A stretch of DNA of 64,000 bases from Frigoribacterium sp. ACAM 257 (GCF_007954365.1 NZ_VOLO01000001.1:558001-622000); one strand, 5' to 3'. Numbered from the stretch's first letter, positions 28,429 through 37,864 are shown. The notes: generated by a model not told the origin, from the letters alone. Made by a program: numbers and translations.

Positions 28429-30180
28429 CTACTCTGACGCACCCTGTGCCTGCGGGGCCAACACGGCGCGCAGGTTCCCGAGGTACCCGGCGACGGCGTC
28501 GCGTTCCTCGCGGATCTCGGCGAGCCGACGCTCGGCGTCGTCGGTGAGCTCTGCCGACCGGCGCTCCGCCTCGTCGATCGAGCTCGTGGCGCGCTGCTCC
28601 GCGTTCGCGAGCACGTCTCGGGCCGTCTCGTCTGCCTCGGAACGGACCGTGCGGGCGTGTTCGTGCGACGTGCGCTCCAGCTCGTCCGCCTCTCGGCGTG
28701 TCTCGACGGCGCGCTGCCGCGCCTCCTCGAGCTGCGCCGCGGCGTCGTCGAGGTAGCCCTGCGTCTCCGCGACCGCGGCGTGGTGACGCTGCACGAGCTC
28801 GCGCTCGGCCTCGTCGCGACGGGTGCGCAGCTCGACCTCCGCGTCGGTGCGACGCACCTCGAGCTCCCGGGCGAGCTCGGCGACGGCGGCCTCCCGGTCG
28901 GCGACGAGCCGGGCGTGCTGGGTGGCGGCCTCGGCTCCGAGGCGCACGCGCTGCGCCTCCTCGTCGTCGACGAGCCTGGCCTGGCTCTCGGCCACCTCGG
29001 CGTCGAGGTCTGCCCGGGCGTTGACCGTCTCGGCCTCGACGACGGCACGTGCCTCCCCGGCCTCCCGCTCGAGCCGGTCCTGCTGCTGCTGCACCTCGCG
29101 CTCGAGGCGTTCGTGCGTCGCGGCGATCTCGGCGGCGAGAGCGTCGCGAGCCGTCGACAGCTCGTGGTCGAGGTCGGCCCTCGCGGACTCGACCTCCCTC
29201 CGGGCCGCGACCCGCGCCTCCTCGACCTCGCGCTCGAGCGCGGCGCGCGTCTGCACGACGTCGGCGTCGAGCTCCGCCCTGGTGACGGCGACGTGCTCGG
29301 CGAGCTCGGCGCGGCCGGTGTCGACGTCGTCGTCGAGCTCGGCGCGCGCGGCCTCGACCTCGCGAGCGAGGTCGTCCCGTCGTGTCGACACCTCGAGCTC
29401 GAGGTCGGCGCGTGTGGTCTCGTCGAGGCGCGCCAGCTCGGCGCGCACCGTCTCGGACTCGCGGGCGAGGTCGGCGCGCACCCGCTCGTCCTCGGCGACG
29501 AACTCGGCTCGTGCCCGCTCGGTGTCCCGGGCCAGCGCCGCGGCGCCGTCGCGGGCGTCCGCGACCTCGCGCTCGACCTCTGCGCGCAGCTCGGCGACCT
29601 CGCGCTCGGCAGTCGCGTGCAGGGCGGCGACCTCGTGCCGCGCCGTGCTGACGTTCTCCGCCGACTCGGTGGCCGCCGCGCCGCGCATCGCCGAGGAGTC
29701 CCGCTGGGCCTCCTGCAGCAGGGCACGTGCCTCGCCTCGCGCCCTGGCGACCATGCGGTCGGCCTCGCCGGTGCTCTCGGCCACCTGCGCGGTCGCGCGG
29801 CCGCGGGCGTCCTCGAGGAGCGCGTCCGCGCGCTCCCGCGCGTCGGAGAGGACCCGGCGCGCCTCGGTCGTCGACGACGTGCGGAGCTCCTCGGAGTCGA
29901 TGTCGGCCTTGCTGACGAGGGCCGTCGCCTGCTCCTCGGCGAGTCGGAGGGTCTGCTCGAGCTTGCTGCCGAGCCCGGCGTAGGTCGGCGTGCCGGCCTC
30001 CTCGAGCTCCGTCTGCAGGTCGTCGAGCCGGGTCTGGAGGTGCTTGACGGAGGCTGCCATCTCGGCACGGTCGGCGTTGGCCTTGATCAGCTCTCGCCGG
30101 AGGTCGCCGAGGGCCGCGTCGACGTCGTCCTTGCGGTAGCCGCGCAGCTCGGTCCCGAATTCCGTGTCGTCAGCAGCCAC
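28429..30180 (-). CDS. Large DivIVA/Scy-like coiled-coil protein
   Basis: 583 residues. A short DivIVA-type head (residues 4-30: FGTELRGYRKDDVDAALGDL) is followed by an almost uninterrupted Ala/Glu/Arg coiled coil to the end (about 30-575), with regular runs such as AELRAEVEREVADARDG and EVEAARAELDDDVDTGRAEL. Composition and architecture resemble Scy and FilP of Streptomyces, which scaffold polar growth. Here it would be a cytoskeletal or pole scaffold, which is inference. GTG 30180 is chosen over the open frame to 30309 because GGGAG lies 6 nt upstream and it begins exactly at the DivIVA-like head. No signal peptide. Confidence 0.8.
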   Translation of the reverse strand: MAADDTEFGTELRGYRKDDVDAALGDLRRELIKANADRAEMAASVKHLQTRLDDLQTELEEAGTPTYAGLGSKLEQTLRLAEEQATALVSKADIDSEELRTSSTTEARRVLSDARERADALLEDARGRATAQVAESTGEADRMVARARGEARALLQEAQRDSSAMRGAAATESAENVSTARHEVAALHATAEREVAELRAEVEREVADARDGAAALARDTERARAEFVAEDERVRADLARESETVRAELARLDETTRADLELEVSTRRDDLAREVEAARAELDDDVDTGRAELAEHVAVTRAELDADVVQTRAALEREVEEARVAARREVESARADLDHELSTARDALAAEIAATHERLEREVQQQQDRLEREAGEARAVVEAETVNARADLDAEVAESQARLVDDEEAQRVRLGAEAATQHARLVADREAAVAELARELEVRRTDAEVELRTRRDEAERELVQRHHAAVAETQGYLDDAAAQLEEARQRAVETRREADELERTSHEHARTVRSEADETARDVLANAEQRATSSIDEAERRSAELTDDAERRLAEIREERDAVAGYLGNLRAVLAPQAQGASE

Positions 30181-30448
30181 TGTTGTCTCCCTCGCGTCCG
30201 TCACGGGCACTGGTCCCGTGCCCGGCGCGTCGATTTTAGCGGTCGGAGCACCCCGTGAGGGCGCCGGCGGAGCTCGCAGCCGTCCCCGAGGAACGCCGGG
30301 GTGCGGCACTCAGGCTGGTCGGATACGCTGAGCCGTCTTAAATACCCGCCGCCGTGCCCGGCCTCCCGGCCAGGCCCGCGCGAGCTCCGTCGGCGTCTGC
30401 CGCGGCGTTCCCACCCGACCGGGATGGCGGCACGGAGGGAGAAGCAAC

Positions 30449-32257
30449 GTGCGTTTCATCATCGCTGTCGTCGTCGTCGTGCTCGCGGCGCTGATGGTGG
30501 GCCTCGGGTTCGCGCAGCGCACGGTGTTCGCGCCTCCGTCGAGCGTGTCCTCGTCCGTCTCGACCAGTGCGTCGGAGGCGACCGTGACGGTCGTCCCCGC
30601 CGCGGCCCTGCACGGTCGCGACGGGCGGCAGGCGGTCTCGATCGACGGAGCCGACACGGTGTTCGCGGCCACGGGCCGCACCTCCGACGTCCTCGGCTGG
30701 GTCGGCGACGCCGACTACAACCTCGTCGAGTGGGACGCGGACGCGAGCGAACTCACGGCTCGCACCGTCTCCGGGGACGAGACGACCGTGCCCGACCCCG
30801 CCGACTCCGACCTCTGGTACGACCAGTACACCGGCAGCCCCCTCACGTTCTCGCTCGACGCGCCCGACGACGTCTCGCTGGTCGTCGTGTCGGACGGCAC
30901 GGCCCCTGCCCCCGCGGACCTCGCCGTGACGTGGCCCCTCTCGACCGCCACCCCGACGGCCGGGCCGCTCATCGTGGGCGGCCTCGTGACGCTCCTGGTC
31001 GGCGTGCTCCTGTACATCTGGGCGATCGTGCACCACCGTCGCACGCGGGGCCCTCGTCGCACCTCGAGCGACGGCTCGCGGCCGAAGATGAGGCGGCCCT
31101 CCCGGCGGCGTGCGCTCAGGGCGGGCACGCCCGAGTCGATCGACGCCTCAGGGTCGTCCGGAACGCGCCGGGGCCGCACCCGACGGTCGGTCGCCGTCGT
31201 CCCGGTCCTCCTCGTCGGGTCGCTCGCCCTCGCCGGCTGCTCGTCCGACTACTGGCCTGCGCCCGCCGAGGGCGCCGGCGCGAGTTCGTCCGCGACGGCG
31301 ACGCCCACGGCCACCGCCACTGCCGGCGCCGACTCCGAGGACGAGGCTCCGAGCGTGCAGCCGCCGGTGGTCACCGTCGCCCAGGCCGAGCGCATCGTCC
31401 AGCGCATCTCGGCGGTGGCGTCGCAGGCGGACGGCGCGCTCGACGCCGCGCTGGCCGAGACCCGCTTCACCGGCCCCGCTCTGCAGCAGCGCCAGGCGGC
31501 CTACGTCATCCGGGCCAAGGACGCCGCAGCTGCGGGCCCCCTGGCCGTCCCGGCCGGCGACGTCACTCTGACGCTCCCGCAGCAGTCCGACACGTGGCCC
31601 CGTACCCTCTTCACGGTCGTCCAGGACGCCGACGCCACCAAGGCGCCGGTGGCGCTGACCCTGCTGCAGGAGTCGGCTCGAGACCCCTACAAGGTCGAGT
31701 ACGTGCAGTCGCTGGAGGCGCAGGCCACCCTGCCGACGGTCGCACCCGCGACGATCGGGGCCGCGAGGCTCGCACCCGACGTGAAGCTCCTGACGCTGCG
31801 GCCCGACCAGCTAGCCGAGGCCTACGGCGACATCCTGCGGAACGGCGACGAGAGCCAGTGGGCCGCGCAGTTCCAGGGCGAGGGCGACACCCTGCGGGAC
31901 AAGATCGGCAAGGCCTACAAGGACGCGAAGCGGACGGCCCTGCCGACCACCGCCTCCATCGACTTCTCGTCCACCCCGGTCGAGGACGACGCCGTGGCCT
32001 TCGCGACCAACGACGCCGGTGCACTGGTCTCGGTCGCGCTGAACGAGGTCGAGACGGTCAAGCCGACCGCCGAGGGCGCGAGCGTCGAGCCGCAGGGCGT
32101 CGTCAAGTCGCTGCTCGGCCTCGACACGTCCAAGAAGGGCATCGAGGCGACCTACGGTGTCCAGTTGTTGTTCCAGGTGCCTCCCGTGGGCAGCGACGAC
32201 AAGATCGTCCTGCTCGGCTTCAGCCAGGCACTCATCCAAGCGAAGGAGCTGCCGTGA
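30449..32257 (+). CDS. Conserved membrane/lipoprotein-like protein with an internal lipobox
   Basis: 602 residues, no family function recognised. N-terminal membrane segment 2-22 (RFIIAVVVVVLAALMVGLGF), an extracytoplasmic domain (about 25-165), a second membrane segment (170-195, LIVGGLVTLLVGVLLYIWAIV), then a very basic cytoplasmic linker (197-248). Next comes a third hydrophobic stretch ending in SLALAGCSSDYWPAP, a near-perfect lipobox near residue 265, and a long extracytoplasmic C domain. GTG with GGGAGAAG upstream. An ATG at 31088 could start a separate lipoprotein-like product. Coupled to the thioredoxin gene downstream (GTGA overlap), so the two probably work together at the membrane. 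Confidence 0.72.
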   Translation: MRFIIAVVVVVLAALMVGLGFAQRTVFAPPSSVSSSVSTSASEATVTVVPAAALHGRDGRQAVSIDGADTVFAATGRTSDVLGWVGDADYNLVEWDADASELTARTVSGDETTVPDPADSDLWYDQYTGSPLTFSLDAPDDVSLVVVSDGTAPAPADLAVTWPLSTATPTAGPLIVGGLVTLLVGVLLYIWAIVHHRRTRGPRRTSSDGSRPKMRRPSRRRALRAGTPESIDASGSSGTRRGRTRRSVAVVPVLLVGSLALAGCSSDYWPAPAEGAGASSSATATPTATATAGADSEDEAPSVQPPVVTVAQAERIVQRISAVASQADGALDAALAETRFTGPALQQRQAAYVIRAKDAAAAGPLAVPAGDVTLTLPQQSDTWPRTLFTVVQDADATKAPVALTLLQESARDPYKVEYVQSLEAQATLPTVAPATIGAARLAPDVKLLTLRPDQLAEAYGDILRNGDESQWAAQFQGEGDTLRDKIGKAYKDAKRTALPTTASIDFSSTPVEDDAVAFATNDAGALVSVALNEVETVKPTAEGASVEPQGVVKSLLGLDTSKKGIEATYGVQLLFQVPPVGSDDKIVLLGFSQALIQAKELP

Positions 32258-33270
32258 CCGGCCTTCCCCCCGTCCCCGCCGGCCTCCGAGGGGCCGTCGA
32301 CCTGTCGTCCCTCGTCAACCGGCCAGCGTCCGCCGCGGCCGGGGCACCGGCCCAGCCTGCTGCTCCCGGCCAGCCGACGGGTGCCCCGGGTGCCCCGGGT
32401 GCCCCGGGTGCCCCGGGCGCCTCCTCGGTGGCGGTGCCGGCGCTCGTCGTCGACGCGACCGACGCGACCTTCTCCCAGGTGCTCGAGCTGAGCAACACGG
32501 TCCCCGTGATCGTGGACCTCTGGGCCGAGTGGTGCGGGCCGTGCAAGCAGCTCTCCCCGGTCCTCGACAAGCTCGTGGCCGAGTACGCCGGGCGGCTGCT
32601 GCTCGTCAAGGTCGACGTCGACGCGAACCCCCAGCTGACCGAGGCGTTCCAGGCGCAGTCCATCCCCGCGGTGGCGGCCGTCATCGGCGGTCGGCCCGTG
32701 CAGCTGTTCGTCGGCGCGCTGCCCGAGGCGCAGGTGCGCGATGTCTTCGAGCAGGTGCTCGAGCTGGCCGCCCAGAACGGCGTCACCGGGACGGCCGTCG
32801 TCGACGGCGCCGCGGCCGCGGCGGACGGCGAGGCCGCCGAGCCCGAGCCTGAGCCTCTTCCGCCGCACCACCAGGACGCCTACGACGCGATCGACCGGGG
32901 CGACTACGACGCGGCGATCACGGCGTACCGCACGGCCATCGCGCAGGACCCGCGCGACCAGCTGGCCGTCGCGGGCCTCGCCCAGGTGTCGCTGATCGCC
33001 CGCCTCCAGGGCGTGACTATCGCCGACGTCCGCGGGGCGGCCGCGGCTGCGCCGACCGACGTCGACGCCCAGTTGGCCGTGGCCGACCTCGACGTCAGCG
33101 GCGGCCACGTCGACGACGCCTTCGACCGCGTGCTCACGGTGTTCCCGTCCCTCAACGCGACGGGCAAGGACGCAGCGCGCACGCGCCTCCTCGACTACTT
33201 CGAGATCGTCGGCCTCGACGACCCCCGGGTCGCCGCGGCGCGCCGTCGGCTGACGATGCTGCTCTACTGA
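32254..33270 (+). CDS. Thioredoxin-domain/TPR protein (YbbN/CnoX-like)
   Basis: 338 residues. Disordered N-terminal ~65 residues include four GAP repeats (around 43-54). The thioredoxin domain (about 70-175) has the active site WAEWCGPCKQLSP (W-C-G-P-C) and QSIPAVAAVIGG with the cis-proline. A C-terminal alpha-helical TPR-like domain (about 205-338) begins with HHQDAYDAIDRGDYDAAI. The architecture matches CnoX/YbbN holdase-redox chaperones; unlike E. coli CnoX the CGPC pair is intact. No signal peptide, so cytoplasmic. GTG start overlaps the previous stop. Confidence 0.9.
   Translation: MTGLPPVPAGLRGAVDLSSLVNRPASAAAGAPAQPAAPGQPTGAPGAPGAPGAPGASSVAVPALVVDATDATFSQVLELSNTVPVIVDLWAEWCGPCKQLSPVLDKLVAEYAGRLLLVKVDVDANPQLTEAFQAQSIPAVAAVIGGRPVQLFVGALPEAQVRDVFEQVLELAAQNGVTGTAVVDGAAAAADGEAAEPEPEPLPPHHQDAYDAIDRGDYDAAITAYRTAIAQDPRDQLAVAGLAQVSLIARLQGVTIADVRGAAAAAPTDVDAQLAVADLDVSGGHVDDAFDRVLTVFPSLNATGKDAARTRLLDYFEIVGLDDPRVAAARRRLTMLLY
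32380..32415 (+). repeat. Four tandem 9-bp repeats (GGTGCCCCG) coding Gly-Ala-Pro
   Basis: Four perfect copies lie within the disordered N-terminal region of the thioredoxin/TPR gene. Copy number can change without breaking the frame. Confidence 0.9.
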
Positions 33271-33281
33271 TCTGCGCCCCG

Positions 33282-33326
33282 CACGAGAAGGGCCCCGACG
33301 ACCAGGTCGTCGGGGCCTTTCTCGTG
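33282..33326. terminator. Bidirectional 22-bp hairpin terminator
   Basis: Arms 33282-33303 and 33305-33326 pair over 22 bp with one G-U pair. Lies between the convergent thioredoxin/TPR and glgB genes and contains a CTTTCTC run on the plus strand. Among the strongest terminators in the window. Confidence 0.88.
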
Positions 33327-33350
33327 GTGCCGCACGACGGTGCGGCCGGA

Positions 33351-35849
33351 TCAGCGGCGGAGCTTCAGCCAGACGACGCCGAGCGGGGGCAGCTGCACGT
33401 CGGCGGAGGCGGGACGCCCGGCCCACGGGCTGTCCACGGCCGTGACCGCGCCGAAGTTCCCGACGCCCGACCCGCCGTAGATCGTCGCGTCGGTGTTGAG
33501 CACCTCGTCCCACGTGCCGGCCTCGGGCAGGCCGAAGCGCATGCGCTGCGGCTGGCCCGAGAAGTTCGCCAGCACGGCGAGCGAGTCGCCCGAGCCCGAC
33601 TTCCGCAGGAAGGCGACGACGCTCTGCTCGCCGGCGCCGCCGTCGATCCACTCGAAGCCGTCGGTGTCGAAGTCGTGTGCCCAGAGCGCGCTCTCCGACT
33701 TGTACACCTGGTTGAGGCGAGCCACGAGGTCGAAGACCTGCTGGTGCTGCGGCCGGTCGAGCACCGACCAGTCGAGCCCCAGCTCCTGGCTCCACTCGGT
33801 GGGCTGGCCGAACTCCGAGCCCATGAAGAGCAGCTGCTTGCCGGGGTGCCCCCACATGTAGGCGAGGTAGGCCCGCAGATTAGCGCGCTTCTGCCAGTCG
33901 TCGCCGGGCATCTTCTCGAAGAGCGAGCCCTTGCCGTAGACGACCTCGTCGTGGCTGATCGGCAGCATGAAGTTCTCGCTCCACGCGTAGTGGAACGAGA
34001 AGGTGATCTCGCCGTGGTGGTACGAGCGGTACAGCGGGTCCTTCTCGACGTAGTCGAGGGTGTCGTGCATCCAGCCCATGTTCCACTTGAGGCCGAAGCC
34101 GAGGCCGCCCTCGCTGGTGGGTCGCGAGACGCCCGGCCAGCTGGTCGACTCCTCGGCGATCATGACGATGCCGGGGTGGCGACGGTAGGCCGTGGCGTTG
34201 GTCTCCTGCAGGAAGGAGATCGCCTCGGTGGCCTCGCGGCCGCCGTGCTCGTTCGGCAGCCACTCGCCGTCGTTCCGGCTGTAGTCGAGGTAGAGCATCG
34301 AGGCCACGGCGTCGACGCGGAGGCCGTCGACGTGGAACTCCTCGAACCAGTACAGCGCGTTCGCGACCAGGAAGTTCCGCACCTGGGAGTCGCCGAAGTT
34401 GAAGACGTAGGTGCCCCAGTCGGGCTGTTCGCCACGACGCGGGTCGGAGTGCTCGTAGACGCTGCGGCCGTCGAAGCGCCCGAGCGCCCACTCGTCCTTC
34501 GGGAAGTGCCCGGGCACCCAGTCGACGATGACGCCGATGCCGGCCTGGTGCAGCCGGTCGATGAGGTAGCGCAGGTCGTCGGGGGAGCCCCAGGTGCTCT
34601 GCGGCGCGTAGTAGCCGGTGACCTGATAGCCCCACGAGCCGCCGAAGGGGTGCTGCGCGAGCGGCATGAACTCGACGTGCGTGAAGCCGAGCGCGGTGAC
34701 GTAGTCGACGAGCGGGTCGGCCAGCTCGCGGAACCCGAGGCCGGGCTTCCACGAGCCGACGTGCAGCTCGTACACGCTCATCGGGCCGGCGTGCTGGTCG
34801 GTCGCCGCGCGGCGCTCGAGCCAGGCATCGTCGCCCCAGTCGTGGCCGGCCTCGGTGATGACGGAGGCGGTGGCCGGGGGGACCTCGGCGCGGCGCGCCA
34901 TCGGGTCGGCCCGCTCGACCCACTCGCCGTCGGGCGTGAGGATCTGGTACTTGTACGAGCCCTGGTCCACCCCTGGCACGAAGAGCTCCCACACGCCGTT
35001 GCCGTCGAGCCGGCGCATCGCGTGCCGGTCGCCCCACCAGCCGTTCAGGTCGCCGACCACGCGGACGGCCTGCGCGTGCGGCGCCCAGACCGCGAAGGAG
35101 GTGCCCCGGACGCCCTCGTGCTCGCGCACGTGGCTGCCCAGCACGGTCCAGAGCTGCTCGTGGCGGCCCTCTCCGAAGAGGTAGAGGTCGAGGTCGCCCA
35201 CCGTGGGGGAGAACCGGTACGGGTCGTCGGCGACCCAGGGGGCGCCTCCTTCGTAGTCGGCCGTGACCTGGTAGCCGCCGAGCGGCGCCGCGGCGACGCC
35301 CTGCCAGAGGCCGTGCGCGTGGTGCTCGAGCACGACGGCCTCGCCGGAGGCGCCCGTCACCCTGACGGAGCCGGCCAGCGGCCGGACGACGCGCACGACG
35401 GTGACGCCGTCCACCGTGTGCTCGCCGAGCAGGGCGTGCGGGTGGGCATGGCGGCCCTCGGCGGCCGCCTGGACCTCGGCATCGTCGAGATGCGGGAGCC
35501 GGGGAGTCTCGGGCTCGGCCGCGGCGGGCTCGCTGCGCACGTCCGGGGGCGTCGGGTCCTCGTGCCGCACGTCGGCCGTGACGGCCTCGTGGGTCGCGAC
35601 GGGCGCGTCGGCGGCATCCGGGACCTCGTCGGACTCGGCCGGGTCGGTCGTGTCGTCGGGCTCGTCGGCCGTCGTGGGCTCGTCGGTCGCCGACGGCTCG
35701 TCGGCGGGGAGCGGGGGCTCGGCCGTGACGGGCGGGTCGTCGACGTCGGGCACCGAGGTGACCGGCTCGGCGGCGGCGGCGGGCTCGGGCTGGACGGGCT
35801 CGCGGGGCTCGTCGTCTCGCGACGAGCCGTGGCGGGAGAAGATGCTCAT
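33351..35849 (-). CDS. glgB: 1,4-alpha-glucan branching enzyme GlgB
   Basis: 832 residues, about 100 longer than E. coli GlgB because of an acidic, Pro/Ala/Thr/Asp-rich disordered N-terminal region (about 8-110). Then come the N-terminal beta-domains (DAEVQAAAEGRHAHPHALLG; CBM48 with GTSFAVWAPHAQAVRVVGDLNGW) and a GH13 barrel: VDWVPGHFPKDEWAL, nucleophile Asp in DGLRVDAVASMLYLDYSR, acid/base Glu in VMIAEESTSWPG, and LPISHDEVVYGKGSL. Creates alpha-1,6 branches. ATG 35849 with GGAAGG upstream; the frame is open farther up but overlaps glgE. Follows glgE by 14 nt, so it is operonic. Confidence 0.95.
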   Translation of the reverse strand: MSIFSRHGSSRDDEPREPVQPEPAAAAEPVTSVPDVDDPPVTAEPPLPADEPSATDEPTTADEPDDTTDPAESDEVPDAADAPVATHEAVTADVRHEDPTPPDVRSEPAAAEPETPRLPHLDDAEVQAAAEGRHAHPHALLGEHTVDGVTVVRVVRPLAGSVRVTGASGEAVVLEHHAHGLWQGVAAAPLGGYQVTADYEGGAPWVADDPYRFSPTVGDLDLYLFGEGRHEQLWTVLGSHVREHEGVRGTSFAVWAPHAQAVRVVGDLNGWWGDRHAMRRLDGNGVWELFVPGVDQGSYKYQILTPDGEWVERADPMARRAEVPPATASVITEAGHDWGDDAWLERRAATDQHAGPMSVYELHVGSWKPGLGFRELADPLVDYVTALGFTHVEFMPLAQHPFGGSWGYQVTGYYAPQSTWGSPDDLRYLIDRLHQAGIGVIVDWVPGHFPKDEWALGRFDGRSVYEHSDPRRGEQPDWGTYVFNFGDSQVRNFLVANALYWFEEFHVDGLRVDAVASMLYLDYSRNDGEWLPNEHGGREATEAISFLQETNATAYRRHPGIVMIAEESTSWPGVSRPTSEGGLGFGLKWNMGWMHDTLDYVEKDPLYRSYHHGEITFSFHYAWSENFMLPISHDEVVYGKGSLFEKMPGDDWQKRANLRAYLAYMWGHPGKQLLFMGSEFGQPTEWSQELGLDWSVLDRPQHQQVFDLVARLNQVYKSESALWAHDFDTDGFEWIDGGAGEQSVVAFLRKSGSGDSLAVLANFSGQPQRMRFGLPEAGTWDEVLNTDATIYGGSGVGNFGAVTAVDSPWAGRPASADVQLPPLGVVWLKLRR

Positions 35850-35863
35850 GGTGGGTCGCCTTC

Positions 35864-37864
35864 CTACGGCGCTCGGGTGAGGTCGACGGAGAGCACGTGC
35901 ACGGGCTCCACGAAGGCGTCGAGGCGGACGTAGTTGTCGTCGCCCCAGGTCCACGACTGGCCGGTGATGAGATCGCGGACCGTGTAGGTGCCGCCGGGCG
36001 CGAGCCCGAACTTCGTCACGTCGAGGTGCACGGTGGTCTCACGGGCCGAGTGCGGGTCGACGTTCGCGACGACGATGATCGCGTCGGCCCGGCCGCTGCG
36101 CGTGTGCGCCCGCGACAGGTACTTCGAGTAGACGAGCACGGCGTCGTCGTCGCTCGAGTGCAGGTCGAGGTTGCGGAGCTGGCGGAGCGCCGGGTGCGAG
36201 CTGCGGATCCGGTTGAGCTGGGTCAGGTACGGGGCGAGGGTCGCGCCCTCCGCCTCCGCGCCGGCCCAGTCGCGAGGCTTGTACTCGTACTTCTCGTTGT
36301 CGATGTTCTCCTCCGAGCCCGGGCGGGCGACGTCCTCGAAGAGCTCGTAGCCCGAGTAGACGCCCCAGGTCGGCGACGCCGTCGCGGCGATCGCGGCCCG
36401 CACCTTGTAGGCCGGGCGCCCGCCGTACTGCAGGTAGGGCGTGAGGATGTCGTGGGTGTTGACGAAGAGGTTCGGGCGCAGCCAGGCGCTCGTCTCCTTC
36501 GACAGCTCGTCGAGGTACTCCTCGAGCTCCCACTTCTCGTTGCGCCAGGTGAAGTACGTGTACGACTGGTGGAACCCGACCCGGGCGAGCGCCTGCATCA
36601 TGGCCGGCTTGGTGAACGCCTCCGAGAGGAACACCACCTCGGGGTTCGTCTGCCGCACCTCGTGCAGCAGCCACTCCCAGAAGCGCACCGGCTTCGTGTG
36701 CGGGTTGTCGACGCGGAAGATCGTGACCCCGAGCTCGATCCAGTGCCGCACGATGCGCAGCACCTCGCGGCTGACGCCCTCGTAGTCGTTGTCGAAGTTC
36801 AGGGGGTAGATGTCCTGGTACTTCTTCGGCGGGTTCTCGGCGTAGGCGATCGTGCCGTCGGGCAGCGTCGTGAACCACTCGGGGTGCTCAGTGACCCACG
36901 GGTGGTCGGGCGAGCACTGCAGCGCCAGGTCGAGCGCGAGCTCGAGACCGGTGTTCTTGGCGGTGTCGACGAACCAGCGGAAGTCGGCGAGCGTGCCGAG
37001 GTCGGGGTGCACCGCGTCGTGGCCGCCGTCGGCCGAGCCGATCGCGTACGGCGACCCCGGGTCGTTCGGGCCGGCGGTCAGGGTGTTGTTCGGCCCCTTG
37101 CGGAACGTCGTGCCGATGGGGTGCACCGGGGGGATGTACAGCACGTCGAAGCCCATCCGCGAGATGGCGGGGAGGCGGCGGGCCGCGGTGCGGAACGTGC
37201 CGCTCTTCCAGGTGCCGTCGGCCAGCTTCTTCGCGCCCTCGCTGCGGGGGAAGAACTCGTACCAGCTGCCGACCGCGGCGCGGCTTCGCTCGACGCGCAG
37301 CTCCTCGGGGGCGCTGCGGGTGACCAGGCTGGCCATCGGCTTCGCCGTGAAGACGGCGGCGAGGCGGGCGTCGGTCGCGACGCGGAGGCGCGAGCCGGGC
37401 GAGAGGGCCTCGTTCGCGAGCGCCTTGGCCGCGTCCCGCACGAGCGTCGTGTCGGGGTAGCCGGGGGCGGCGGCGGCCAGGAGGCGGCTTCCGATGGCGA
37501 AGGTGACCTCGACGTCCAGCTCGGCCGGGACCTTGATCTCGGCCGTGTGCAGCCAGGTCGCCCAGTCGTCGGTGTACGCCTCGACCTGCCACGTCCAGTC
37601 GCCCTCCGTCTCGAGCTGCACCTCCGTCGTCCAGCGGTCGGTGCCGGGCAGGCCCGCGACGAGCGGGTGCCGGGACTCGGACCCGGAGGGGTCGGTCAGG
37701 ACCAGGTCGGCTCCGACGACGTCGTGCCCCTCGCGGAAGACCGTCGCGCCGAAGGGCACGACCTCTCCGGAGAAGGCCTTCGTCGGGAAGTCCCGGTCGG
37801 GGGTGGTCGGGGAGAGCGCCGTGACGGGGATCCGCCCGACTCTGGGTTCGTATGCTGTCGCCAC
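35864..37864 (-). CDS. glgE: Maltose-1-phosphate maltosyltransferase GlgE
   Basis: 666 residues. GH13_3 enzyme that extends alpha-1,4-glucan with maltosyl units from maltose-1-phosphate. The N-terminal domain (1-200) is followed by the catalytic barrel with DVLYIPPVHPIGTTFRKGPN, DLALQCSPDHPWV, nucleophile Asp in IFRVDNPHTKPVRFWEW, acid/base Glu in VVFLSEAFTKP, and NTHDILTPYLQYGG. GTG start 7 nt after TAGCGT on the minus strand, so probably leaderless. Operon with glgB. The usual partners treS and pep2 (or glgM) are not in the window, so the maltose-1-phosphate source must be encoded elsewhere. Confidence 0.95.
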   Translation of the reverse strand: MATAYEPRVGRIPVTALSPTTPDRDFPTKAFSGEVVPFGATVFREGHDVVGADLVLTDPSGSESRHPLVAGLPGTDRWTTEVQLETEGDWTWQVEAYTDDWATWLHTAEIKVPAELDVEVTFAIGSRLLAAAAPGYPDTTLVRDAAKALANEALSPGSRLRVATDARLAAVFTAKPMASLVTRSAPEELRVERSRAAVGSWYEFFPRSEGAKKLADGTWKSGTFRTAARRLPAISRMGFDVLYIPPVHPIGTTFRKGPNNTLTAGPNDPGSPYAIGSADGGHDAVHPDLGTLADFRWFVDTAKNTGLELALDLALQCSPDHPWVTEHPEWFTTLPDGTIAYAENPPKKYQDIYPLNFDNDYEGVSREVLRIVRHWIELGVTIFRVDNPHTKPVRFWEWLLHEVRQTNPEVVFLSEAFTKPAMMQALARVGFHQSYTYFTWRNEKWELEEYLDELSKETSAWLRPNLFVNTHDILTPYLQYGGRPAYKVRAAIAATASPTWGVYSGYELFEDVARPGSEENIDNEKYEYKPRDWAGAEAEGATLAPYLTQLNRIRSSHPALRQLRNLDLHSSDDDAVLVYSKYLSRAHTRSGRADAIIVVANVDPHSARETTVHLDVTKFGLAPGGTYTVRDLITGQSWTWGDDNYVRLDAFVEPVHVLSVDLTRAP

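Noticed and set aside
28657-30258. Long plus-strand open frame opposite the coiled-coil gene
   Set aside because: A high-GC shadow: it has no ribosome-binding site, low-complexity translation, and lies antisense to a frame with a clear DivIVA-like head and coiled-coil periodicity.
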